Shown piece after piece: positions 1-7,541 of a stretch of DNA of 64,000 nt (position 1 is the first letter of the stretch; every line of letters starts with the position of its first letter). This DNA is from Clostridium sp. Marseille-Q2269 (GTDB lineage Bacteria > Bacillota > Clostridia > Clostridiales > Clostridiaceae). A model generated the notes under the pieces. It saw only the letters and a list, made by a program, of their open reading frames with translations. It was not told where the DNA came from and made no database searches. The DNA lies in the NCBI RefSeq assembly GCF_943736985.1, contig NZ_CALSFS010000007.1, forward strand, positions 1 through 64,000. Direction: 5' to 3'. Made by a program: the position numbers and the translations under genes.

Positions 1-1416
1 AAATCTTTTTTCTTCTCCGCCTTTTACTTCTTTAAATGCAAATCCATTACCATTTATAATAGGGGCTAAAAATGCTAAGAATACTAATCTTCCATCTTCC
101 TCTAAAAAAGTTTCTCTTTTCTTAGAGTATTCATGCTTCATAAATTCTTGAAAACTTAATAAAACTTTTTCCACATTTAATGTTCTATCTTTATTTAAAT
201 ATTTTTCTTTTTCATTATAAATTTGAACATTCATTTTAGTTTGTACTAATGAAACCATATAATTATATATTCTTTGCTCATATATTCTGTTATTAATTTG
301 AATCTTACCCTTTGAATTTTTAAATATTCCATATATTATTCCCATAGTTATTAGTGGATTATCCTGATTATAAGTAACTCTATATCCATCTAAAATTATT
401 TTTTTTATTAATTCCTGTAAATCTTTATTATTTTCTATATTCTTAATTAAACTATCGAAATTGGTATTACTCTCTTCTAAAAGTTCTTTTACCGCCAACT
501 CTAAATATTCTTTTTCCCATTTTAATTTATTTTTATCCATTATTTTTTCATCTATTATTTTGCAAAGTTTAGTTACCAAAAATGGGTATCCTGAAGTGTA
601 GAAATAAATCTTTTCTCCATAGTATTCTTTATCTAAATCCACTGATTTGTTTTCCACATAATCATCTAACATAGTTTTTATTTCTTCTACAGAAAAACTC
701 ATGTCTATATCAAAATCTGAAGCTATATTCCATGGGCTATTGTACTTATGTTCTTCATCTGGTCTTATCTTTAATCTTTTTGTGAGGAAACTCCTGCTCA
801 TTTCTTCCCATGAGTAAGCGATCATATGAAAATCAGAGATTTTGGATGCCTGCTTAATGTCATGTACTCCTGCTAAAATCACACTATGAAAAGTATAATC
901 TTTTCCTTCGTTTCTTAGCAGATATTTACTTCTAAGCATACCTAAAAAATCTAAAAAAAGCTGATTATTGCTACTTTTGTCCACTTCATCTACTATTAGA
1001 ACTACTTTTCTTTCTGAAAATTCAATTAAATCTGTTATGAAAATGTTAAAATCATTCATAGTTATAATTTTATTTTCATGATGTTTTGTAAATTTATACA
1101 TTTCTTTATTAGTAGAAAATCTAAAATAGTTAACTATTTGCATCATTATACTACTTAAAAATTTTTTAACTTCACTATAAGCTTCTGTATCTATAGCCTC
1201 AAAGCTTATTTTTATAGGCAAATATTCTTTCATAGTATTCAATCTTTTTTCTAATAAATATAATGTAGTTGTTTTTCCATATTGCCTTGGTCTATTTATA
1301 ATAAAATACTCTTCATTATTTACTAATTCTAATATACTGTCTAGTTTATTAGATATATCCACCATATAGTGCTTTTCTGGTATACAGGTTCCAGTTACAT
1401 TAAATCTCTTTTTCAT
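1..1416 (-). CDS. AAA-ATPase-like family protein (C-terminus beyond window)
   Basis: The frame is open from the ATG at 1416 to the window edge (472 codons), so the C-terminus is missing. Near residue 45 is a loose P-loop (RPRQYGKTT), and a Walker B-like VVLIVDEVD follows at about residue 140. The last visible stretch contains NGNGFAFKEVK, typical of the C-terminal half of this 'AAA-ATPase-like' family, which is common and often multicopy in clostridia and Bacteroidetes. The biological role of the family is not established; its members are sometimes linked to mobile DNA. A degraded relative lies at 10349-10670. Family call is fairly sure, function unknown. Confidence 0.8.
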   Translation of the reverse strand, partial: MKKRFNVTGTCIPEKHYMVDISNKLDSILELVNNEEYFIINRPRQYGKTTTLYLLEKRLNTMKEYLPIKISFEAIDTEAYSEVKKFLSSIMMQIVNYFRFSTNKEMYKFTKHHENKIITMNDFNIFITDLIEFSERKVVLIVDEVDKSSNNQLFLDFLGMLRSKYLLRNEGKDYTFHSVILAGVHDIKQASKISDFHMIAYSWEEMSRSFLTKRLKIRPDEEHKYNSPWNIASDFDIDMSFSVEEIKTMLDDYVENKSVDLDKEYYGEKIYFYTSGYPFLVTKLCKIIDEKIMDKNKLKWEKEYLELAVKELLEESNTNFDSLIKNIENNKDLQELIKKIILDGYRVTYNQDNPLITMGIIYGIFKNSKGKIQINNRIYEQRIYNYMVSLVQTKMNVQIYNEKEKYLNKDRTLNVEKVLLSFQEFMKHEYSKKRETFLEEDGRLVFLAFLAPIINGNGFAFKEVKGGEEKRF

Positions 1417-1528
1417 ATAACTTTCACTCTCCTCACATTATTATATTACCATAGAATAAAGCATTTAAACATATAAAGAAATTATACTGACTAAGATGAA
1501 AATTTTATATGTATAAATATTTTAAGCC

Positions 1529-1561
1529 TAGTTTAATCATATAAAATACATGATTAGACTA
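1529..1561 (-). terminator. Possible terminator after arsM
   Basis: Arms TAGTTTAATCAT and ATGATTAGACTA pair with one mismatch around a 9-nt loop, just downstream of the arsM stop at 1596. The T-run on the minus strand is weak, so this is only a candidate. Confidence 0.35.
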
Positions 1562-1595
1562 GACTAGACTTTAATTTAATTTTCTACTTTTCAGC

Positions 1596-2387
1596 TTATA
1601 ATTTTATTGCTTTTATTGATGCAGACATAATGTATTCTCCAACTTTTAAGTTGTGTCCCCATTTTTCAGCATATTCCTTTGACACTTCTTTAGTTTCAAT
1701 TGTAATATTACTAAAACCAGCCTTTTGTAAATATACTTTTAATTCTTCAGCTGAAGATGCTCCGGTAACTCATCCACAATAAAGCTTCTCATCTTGCTTC
1801 ATTTCATCGGTCAATTCTCTAACAAGAACTATATCAGAAATAGCAATTCTCCCACCTTTTTTTAATACACGATAAGCTTCATTATATACTCTTTGTTTAT
1901 TTGGAGATAGATTTATAACACAATTTGAAATAATTACATGGGAAGTATTATCTGCTGCAGGGAGATTTTCAATTTCACCTAGTCTAAAATCTACATTTTT
2001 ATATCTATATTTTTTAGCCATAACTCTGGATTTACTAATCATCTCTGGAGTCATGTCAACTCCAATAATATATCCCTTAGGGCCAACTTTTTTTGAAGCT
2101 AAAAAACAGTCAAATCCTCCACCACTTCCAAGATCTATAACAGTTTCTCCTTCTTCAATATTAGCTATTAATTGTGGATTTCCGCAACCTAATCCCATAT
2201 TAGCTTCCTGTGGAACGGTTGATATTTCTTCATCAGAATATCCAATTTTACGTGATATTTCTATAGAAGATTTTTTTAACTTAATAGTTCCACCACAGCA
2301 GCCATCCTCTTTTGCATTTCCTATAGCTATGTTCTTATAGCTGTTGCGAACAATATTTCTAACATCTAGCTTTTTTAAATCACTCAT
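1596..2387 (-). CDS. arsM: Arsenite S-adenosylmethyltransferase, predicted selenoprotein (in-frame UGA at 1770-1772)
   Basis: The product methylates As(III) using SAM. The frame starts at ATG 2387 after AAGGAGTGG. The SAM-binding motif VIDLGSGGGFDCF is at residues 83-95, and the arsenic-binding Cys positions are C68 (GLGCGNP) and C156 (SNCVINLSP). Codon 206 is TGA in the context YCG-TGA-VTGASS; family members have Cys here, the third As ligand. Reading TGA as an amino acid extends the frame without interruption to TAA at 1596, giving 263 aa, normal for ArsM; stopping at TGA removes about 57 residues. A 5-bp hairpin starts 12 nt after the UGA. I infer selenocysteine; a plain nonsense mutation is the alternative. 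Neighbours arsR and arsC support the arsenic role. Confidence 0.8.
1744..1757 (-). promoter_or_regulatory. Candidate SECIS hairpin in arsM
   Basis: Read on the minus strand, UCUUC-AGCU-GAAGA forms a perfect 5-bp stem with a 4-nt loop, starting 12 nt after the UGA codon. The apical loop begins about 17 nt from the UGA and has a G within its first two bases, which fits the loose bacterial SECIS consensus. The stem is short, so the call rests mainly on the UGA-for-Cys position. Confidence 0.5.
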
Positions 2388-2530
2388 TCTTTTCCACTCC
2401 TTAACTCAATCCTTCATTAATAATTAAAAGTTATACCACTTTATCACTATTCTCATGTAATTTAATTATTTTTAACTATCTCAATTAAAGTTTTTATTTT
2501 GTAATGGTATATTTAACGCTTTTCCCTTAA

Positions 2531-2602
2531 TTTAATCTATTGTTCTAATTAAAATAGCTTTACAAACCATATTTCGCTAAGTTAAACTTTGAGCCAATCT
2601 TA
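2531..2602. repeat. Dispersed intergenic repeat, copy A
   Basis: This stretch between arsM and arsR matches 24925-24995 over its full length with scattered differences, and shares its end (around CTAAGTTAAACTTT) with 23371-23416. It has no coding potential. It is probably a degraded MITE or IS end. Confidence 0.6.
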
Positions 2603-2625
2603 CTTAAAGTTAAATTATTAAATTT

Positions 2626-2943
2626 CTAATTTCTATTTTTTTGCATATTACATATACAGTCATCCGTATCCGTTATAATATTCATCAAAAATAAAATTAA
2701 TTTATTACAATTTGTAATATTCAATGAGTAGTGACTCCATAATCCCTGTTTTCTGGATTTTACTAATCCACAATCTATTAGAACCTTCATGTGATGAGAA
2801 AGTGTTGGCTGGGTAAAATCAAACTGTTCCAATATATCACAAGCACATTTTTCTCCACAGGATAATATATCAATTATTTTTAATCTACTACTATCAGATA
2901 ACGCTTTAATAATTTTTGCATTATCCTTATAATTTAAGGCCAT
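2626..2943 (-). CDS. arsR: ArsR/SmtB-family metalloregulatory repressor
   Basis: This 105-aa winged-helix repressor senses As(III)/Sb(III) and controls the ars genes. The segment CGEKCACDILEQFDFTQPT contains the ELCVCDL-like metal-binding element (Cys pair in the third helix), followed by the recognition helix around TQPTLSHHMKVL. The ATG at 2943 is preferred to the TTG one codon upstream because AGGAGGG lies 5 nt before it. Two more cysteines near the C-terminus (DDCICN) could add ligands. arsM lies downstream on the same strand, with a non-coding gap of about 240 nt, so the two may form one unit or have separate promoters. Confidence 0.9.
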   Translation of the reverse strand: MALNYKDNAKIIKALSDSSRLKIIDILSCGEKCACDILEQFDFTQPTLSHHMKVLIDCGLVKSRKQGLWSHYSLNITNCNKLILFLMNIITDTDDCICNMQKNRN

Positions 2944-2978
2944 CAAATCCCTCCTATGTACATATTTATATTTATAAT

Positions 2979-2994
2979 ATAGATTATTATCTAT
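2979..2994. promoter_or_regulatory. Probable ArsR operator
   Basis: ATAGATTATTATCTAT is an inverted repeat (6-bp arms, 4-nt spacer) 36-51 nt upstream of the arsR start, in an AT-rich promoter region. Position and symmetry fit autoregulation by ArsR; inferred only. Confidence 0.5.
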
Positions 2995-3236
2995 GTAATG
3001 TCAATACATATTCTCTTTATAAGGATATTACTAAGTTATATATCTATAATTATCTATATAATAATATATATTCTGAATAACATATTAAATATAAATTTGA
3101 AAATATTAACTATAATCTAAGTATATATTATTTAAACCAGATTAATTAATATGAGTATTATCAAAATGCAAATCAATATAAGATTAAAATAATAATTAAG
3201 CTTACAAATATAACATAGATAATGTTTTTATCCCAT

Positions 3237-3450
3237 GACTAACCGCTCTAATACTCCCATGGCACTCTGTGAAAGCGATTCGCACCAAATCGAAGATTTG
3301 GACTCTCTGCTTTTCTTGAAAGTTGGAGTAAAGAGCAGTTACCTCCCTGGATAACCATTTTCTCCTAAAGGATAACGACTTCTAAGGAGTAAAACTCCTT
3401 AGAAGTCTGTTAATAAGCTTTAGTGGGAGTAAAAGCTCCCTCTAAAGCCA
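3237..3450. ncRNA. IS605-type structured element (omega-RNA-like), orphan copy 1
   Basis: It shares blocks with 44071-44184: ACCGCTCTAATACTCCCAT, then GGAGTAAAGAGC, TCCCTGGATAAC and a closing CTCCCTCTAAAGCC. The blocks pair with each other (GCTCTAATACTCC with GGAGTAAAGAGC; GCTTTAGTGGGAG with CTCCCTCTAAAGC), giving successive hairpins. This copy carries extra inserted sequence, including a small hairpin (CCAAATCGAAGATTTGG). Such structures sit at the ends of IS200/IS605 elements carrying tnpB, but no tnpB or tnpA is nearby. RNA status and strand are unproven. Confidence 0.4.
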
Positions 3451-3457
3451 ATATAAA

Positions 3458-3495
3458 AAAAGATACTATGAGTATTAATCCCTATAGTATCTTTT
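3458..3495. terminator. Terminator downstream of arsC
   Basis: Perfect 12-bp arms AAAAGATACTAT / ATAGTATCTTTT flank a 14-nt loop, with A/T runs on both sides. It lies just past the arsC stop on the minus strand and could also end transcription from the other side. Confidence 0.75.
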
Positions 3496-3542
3496 ATAAA
3501 TACTTAATCTATATTATAAAATTTTATGTTCTTTATATCTCT

Positions 3543-3959
3543 TTATTTATCTAAATCAATTTGTTTATTTTTAATTCTATTTGCTAAATCCTTAATTTTA
3601 TATTCTATAATTTTTGCTGTATTAATAAATTCTTCATCACTTTTCCCTATAGGGTCCTCTAACCCCCAATCTTCTGTATGTTTTGCTGGCAAAAATGGAC
3701 ATACTACATTACATCCCATTTTTATGGCAATATCAATCTTAGGAATATCATCTAAAAGCTTGGAAGCATGGGATTCATTCATATTTACTCCATATAATTT
3801 TTTTATAATTCTTACAGCATCTTGATTTATTTCAGGCTTAGTCTCTGTTGCAGCAGAATAAGATTCAAAAATATCTGATGCAAATAACTTTCCTAAAGCC
3901 TCTGCCATTTGGGATCTACAAGAATTATGAACACATATAAAGGCCACCTTTTGTTTCAT
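3543..3959 (-). CDS. arsC: Arsenate reductase, low-molecular-weight phosphatase type
   Basis: This 138-aa protein reduces arsenate to arsenite. The P-loop CVHNSCRSQMAEA near the N-terminus has the CX5R catalytic signature. A later Cys region (MGCNVVCPFLPAKHTEDWGL) supplies the resolving cysteines, and DPIGKSDEEF is typical of the thioredoxin-coupled (S. aureus pI258-like) class. The ATG at 3959 follows AGAGGTGG; the GTG three codons upstream lies inside that ribosome site. No arsB/acr3 efflux gene is in the window, so resistance here would depend on ArsM methylation or an exporter elsewhere. Confidence 0.92.
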   Translation of the reverse strand: MKQKVAFICVHNSCRSQMAEALGKLFASDIFESYSAATETKPEINQDAVRIIKKLYGVNMNESHASKLLDDIPKIDIAIKMGCNVVCPFLPAKHTEDWGLEDPIGKSDEEFINTAKIIEYKIKDLANRIKNKQIDLDK

Positions 3960-4020
3960 AAAAACCACCTCTTTAAATATTTGCTTTTTATAATAAATAT
4001 AATAAAAACTAAACTTAGAA

Positions 4021-4605
4021 TTATTTTTGTAAATTGATTCTATCCTCTTCAGTAATTAACCGTAATACTTTACATGGGTTTCCAACTGCTATGACCCCTG
4101 CTGGTATACTCTTGTTTACCACACTGCCTGCTCCGATTATGCTCCCAGCTCCTATTGTTACACCTCCACATACCGTAGAGTTAGCACCAATCCATACATT
4201 ATCCTCAATTGTAATTGGCTTTGATGTCCCAATTCCAGCAGCCCTTTGTTCTGGAATAAATGCATGTCCCGCACATGCCAAACAAACTCCTGGTGCAATA
4301 AATGCATTTGCACCAATATGAACAGGTGATGTATCCAATATAACACAATTATAATTAATCACAGTAAGGCCATAAGTATGAATATTAAAACCATAATCGC
4401 AACGAAATGATGGTTCTATAAAAGTAAGTTGGTGGCATGTACCAAATAGTTTTTGTAGAATATCACCCCTTCTTTCCATTTCACTTGGTTTTGTTTGGTT
4501 GTATTCCCAACATAATTCTTTAGCTTGCAGTTGTAAATCCGTAGGCATATCTGAATTATAAGAACAATATGCCGTATTTTCTTTCATAATTTCTAAAAAG
4601 TCCAT
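4021..4605 (-). CDS. Maltose/galactoside-type O-acetyltransferase (hexapeptide repeat)
   Basis: This 194-aa protein has the N-terminal maltose acetyltransferase cap (residues ~1-55) followed by left-handed beta-helix hexapeptide repeats (IGANAFIAPGV, IEDNVWIGANSTV, IGAGSIIGAGSVV) and the usual end VAVGNPCKV. The catalytic-type His is in CAGHAFIPEQRAAG. It transfers acetyl from acetyl-CoA to a sugar hydroxyl; the exact sugar (maltose, galactoside or other) cannot be told. A ribosome site (GAGGAGC) lies about 8 nt before the ATG. It is probably a single-gene unit. Confidence 0.9.
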   Translation of the reverse strand: MDFLEIMKENTAYCSYNSDMPTDLQLQAKELCWEYNQTKPSEMERRGDILQKLFGTCHQLTFIEPSFRCDYGFNIHTYGLTVINYNCVILDTSPVHIGANAFIAPGVCLACAGHAFIPEQRAAGIGTSKPITIEDNVWIGANSTVCGGVTIGAGSIIGAGSVVNKSIPAGVIAVGNPCKVLRLITEEDRINLQK

Positions 4606-4667
4606 ATGTTATTGCTCCTCTCAAGTTGTAATTTATTATCTAAATCTAAGTGAATTATAGCATTTTT

Positions 4668-5744
4668 TCATATTTTACCTGAAGCATCTATTAATTCTTT
4701 AATAGCTTTTTCATAATCTTCAATTCCAGCTAAGACTTTAAAGTCTTCTTCATGTATAATAGATTTAAGCATTTTTTTTCTAATTATTTTCTGACCTTCA
4801 GGATTGATTTCTAGGTTGATTTTTTCAAAATATGGATTATCTTTATGATCATACTTCTGACACAGCACTTGTTCTACATAAATTTTGAACCACTTTGTAG
4901 CAGATTGTTTTTCATTTATTTTAATATATAGTTTACTATAATTGTATGCCGCTGAACCTAAGCCTATTTTAAACACTTTCTCTATATTATAGCATGTATC
5001 CAAATAAAACATTGCTTTATCGTAATGTCCTTTTTTCTTAGAAATATTAGCTAACATAATAAGCATAGTGGAACTGTGGATCATATAATTCAACAATTTA
5101 TTACTGCATAATTTTATAGCATCCTCATCTTTTCCCTGTTTTAGATAAAGATTTACATATGTAACAGCTGGATCTATAGGACACAGAGGGAGACCTTTAA
5201 GTGCTTTCTCACTTTCTTCATAATCCTCCATTTCCATGTTAATATGTGCAATAGAGAAAAGTGCCATTGGAGTGTACTTAGGATCTTTACTGTTAACAAC
5301 TTCATGGAGCAAATCCAAGGAATACATTTTTTTAGATTTTATAAATTCTTCTGAAAGCCCCTCTTCCATAATCAAATACATATAAATCAAACCTGCAACC
5401 TCATATTTAAGGCTAATGCTATTTGCATATTTATTTAAGTAGTTTAAAGACTTTTCTTCTCCTTTTTTATATCCCTCATGTAAAAATATTTCAATTAATT
5501 CTTGTTTAATATTCATAACTTCTTTTTCTGAAAGCTGAGGATGAAAACATAGTAAAATATCAATGGATGTATCTAGTGCACGAGCTAAGGGAGCCAACAG
5601 TGAAATGTCTGGAGTAGAGTTTCCATTTTCCCATTTACTTACTGCCCCTGCTGAAACTTCCACCATTGAGGCTAACTGCTTTTGAGTAAGCTTTTTACCT
5701 TTTCTTAATTGTAAAATTGTTTCTCCAATATTTAATCTATTCAA
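4668..5744 (-). CDS. XRE-family regulator with helical-repeat C-terminal domain
   Basis: The N-terminus is a lambda-repressor-type HTH (residues ~1-65; TQKQLASMVEVSAGAVSKWE is the helix-turn-helix core). The remaining ~290 residues are helical and look TPR-like. TTG at 5744 is preferred because GGAGG lies 8 nt upstream; an earlier TTG at 5759 lies before that site and has none of its own. The architecture resembles one-component regulators that sense a peptide or protein through a TPR domain, but no peptide gene is adjacent. Target genes unknown. Confidence 0.8.
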   Translation of the reverse strand: MNRLNIGETILQLRKGKKLTQKQLASMVEVSAGAVSKWENGNSTPDISLLAPLARALDTSIDILLCFHPQLSEKEVMNIKQELIEIFLHEGYKKGEEKSLNYLNKYANSISLKYEVAGLIYMYLIMEEGLSEEFIKSKKMYSLDLLHEVVNSKDPKYTPMALFSIAHINMEMEDYEESEKALKGLPLCPIDPAVTYVNLYLKQGKDEDAIKLCSNKLLNYMIHSSTMLIMLANISKKKGHYDKAMFYLDTCYNIEKVFKIGLGSAAYNYSKLYIKINEKQSATKWFKIYVEQVLCQKYDHKDNPYFEKINLEINPEGQKIIRKKMLKSIIHEEDFKVLAGIEDYEKAIKELIDASGKI

Positions 5745-6170
5745 AGTGAATACCTCCAATTTTTATAATTCAAAGGTTTGGCATAAATTTATTATAATTG
5801 GAAATCCCTATACTAACAATGGACAGAAAGTTGAGTTTAAGTAAAAAAACTTGAATAGCGTTCAATTTTAGATTTTAAATACTTTAAGTTAAATTTTATA
5901 ATAATACAAAACTTCACTGAAATCTAAACATATGTGCGTCTTAAGGAATTTTATTACCTTTATCTTGAAAAAACTAACAAACATTGAAATAAGATTTTAA
6001 TAGAAAGTATCTATTAAAATTCACTAGCTATTTTTCAAGATAAACCAGGGTAATGCTTTTTCAAGTAATTTCACATAAAATATGATCTATATATAAAGTT
6101 TTTAAGTTTATACTTTTAAAAATCTGGGAAACAATAATATATATAAATATGAAGGGAGCAGTTTAAATTT
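5745..6170. other. Intergenic region with a large nested inverted repeat
   Basis: No gene is seen. The notable part is 5961-6042: outer perfect arms TATCTTGAAAAA (5961-5972) and TTTTTCAAGATA (6031-6042) enclose an inner hairpin ATTTTAATAGA / TCTATTAAAAT (5994-6004 and 6010-6020). Outside the outer arms, ATTACC and GGTAAT can extend the pairing imperfectly. It could be a MITE or a structured leader for the short reading frame at 6171. Confidence 0.6.
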
Positions 6171-6350
6171 ATGGATAAGATGAAAAAAATTGAAGATTTG
6201 AAAAATATTCAAATAAAATCTTCATCAAAATATGCTAAGCCTTCAAAAGAACCTAATGATGGATATTTTATTGAAAAAGATCCTAATGATACTTTTAGTA
6301 GTGAAGGAACTGTTAGATATGGTGAAGAGCAGGATGCAGATGATTTATAG
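6171..6350 (+). CDS. Small acidic hypothetical protein (59 aa)
   Basis: ATG at 6171 follows AAGGGAGC with about 10 nt spacing. The N-terminal half is basic and polar (MDKMKKIEDLKNIQIKSSS), and the C-terminal half is acidic, ending EEQDADDL. There is no membrane segment and there are no cysteines. I do not recognise the family. The leader-like N-terminus and Ser/Asp-rich rest could suit a RiPP precursor or small regulatory protein, but no modification enzyme lies next to it. Confidence 0.45.
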   Translation: MDKMKKIEDLKNIQIKSSSKYAKPSKEPNDGYFIEKDPNDTFSSEGTVRYGEEQDADDL

Positions 6351-6789
6351 CATTAAAAACAGGACTGTTGCACTAAGAATAAATCCTACAATATATTTTG
6401 TTAACTTTAAACTTACAAAGCCATATATTGTGCTTAAATTCTTAAGTGCCACAGCCACTGAAAGAATATGTATCTGTTAAAAAAATTTACACATTAAAGT
6501 TTTTTAATAAATCATCACCTTATAAATTAAGTAATGATAAAAGTTGTTTCACTATGTAAAATTTTTTCAAACTAATAACCTAGGAATATAAATATCTACT
6601 ATTAATTAATCATAAAATTTACTAACATTTATTTACATGTTAGGTAAAATAAATAGTTTATACTGTTCTACATTAAGTGGATTTTAAATTCAAAAACAAC
6701 TAGAGCATTGAAATTACTTGTGTTGTAAGCTAATGGATGTAAAAAATCTCATTTATACTATCTATAAAAACTTGTTGCCAAATTTGAGT
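6351..6789. other. Gene-free stretch
   Basis: I see no convincing gene. Near 6359 the string AACAGGACTGTTGCACTAAG resembles the terminal repeats of IS6-family elements, so an IS end may be left here. The rest is AT-rich with frequent stops. Confidence 0.3.
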
Positions 6790-7524
6790 TTAATTATCTT
6801 CTGTATCAATTCCAAACATATCAAATATTTCTTCATTCTCAATAACTCTACGGCCTTTAATTTCTGATTTTTCAAGCATTGATTTAGCTTTTTTACTCAC
6901 AGCTTGTGAAATAAGGTCATTTATATTAACCCCTCTTAAAATAAAAAACATTTCTGGATTATTATCTAAATATACAGCTACTCCATATAATGCAGCGGCT
7001 ATATGTTTGCACATAATTGCAACATCTGGACAATTACATTTTAAATCTATTTCATTTGGCGAAGGAAATAATCCTTTTCCTTTTGATGTAAACAATGTTT
7101 CTAAGGATTTTGGAAATTTACCTTCTGTTAATTCTTCAATGGATTCTATCTTTCCTAAGCATTCTTCTATAATATTTTCCCATACTTTTTTATTAAGAGC
7201 ATTTATTTTAATATTAACATTATAGGGTTCCCTTGAGCTTCCTAGCACTAATGCTTTTATATTTCCTTTTGCAATTTTAAGATCTAATACTGAACCATGC
7301 TTAACGTAACTTCTACCTCTTCCAATACGATTAGAATAATCTGCGTAATTCTCTAAATTTTTGGCCCAAGCTTTTCCCCACCAGCTTTTAGCAATAATCC
7401 TTCCTTCTATAATTACTGGTGAAATGCTAGGATTTTTCTTTTTTAATTTTTCTATAGCCTTTTTCGCTTTATTTTTTCTTTCTGCTACTGGTACATAAGG
7501 TGGAAATTCTCCGTAGTATCCCAT
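6790..7524 (-). CDS. SWIM zinc-finger protein
   Basis: This 244-aa protein has the SWIM signature CNC (C163, C165) followed by C172 and H174 (MCKHI), a CxCx(n)CxH zinc site. In many Firmicutes such a gene sits next to a SNF2-family helicase, as here (17 nt between this start and the upstream SNF2 stop). The pair is thought to act on DNA or chromatin-like complexes, but the substrate is unknown. The N-terminal WWGKAWAKNLE motif is typical of these partners. It is translated after the helicase in one transcription unit. Confidence 0.9.
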   Translation of the reverse strand: MGYYGEFPPYVPVAERKNKAKKAIEKLKKKNPSISPVIIEGRIIAKSWWGKAWAKNLENYADYSNRIGRGRSYVKHGSVLDLKIAKGNIKALVLGSSREPYNVNIKINALNKKVWENIIEECLGKIESIEELTEGKFPKSLETLFTSKGKGLFPSPNEIDLKCNCPDVAIMCKHIAAALYGVAVYLDNNPEMFFILRGVNINDLISQAVSKKAKSMLEKSEIKGRRVIENEEIFDMFGIDTEDN

Positions 7525-7541
7525 ATTTTTTCACCTCAAAA

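Noticed and set aside
2053-2340. 95-codon plus-strand frame
   Set aside because: Antisense shadow of arsM.
6232-6480. 82-codon frame on the plus strand overlapping the 59-aa gene
   Set aside because: The 59-aa frame has a ribosome site and an even composition; this overlapping frame has neither.
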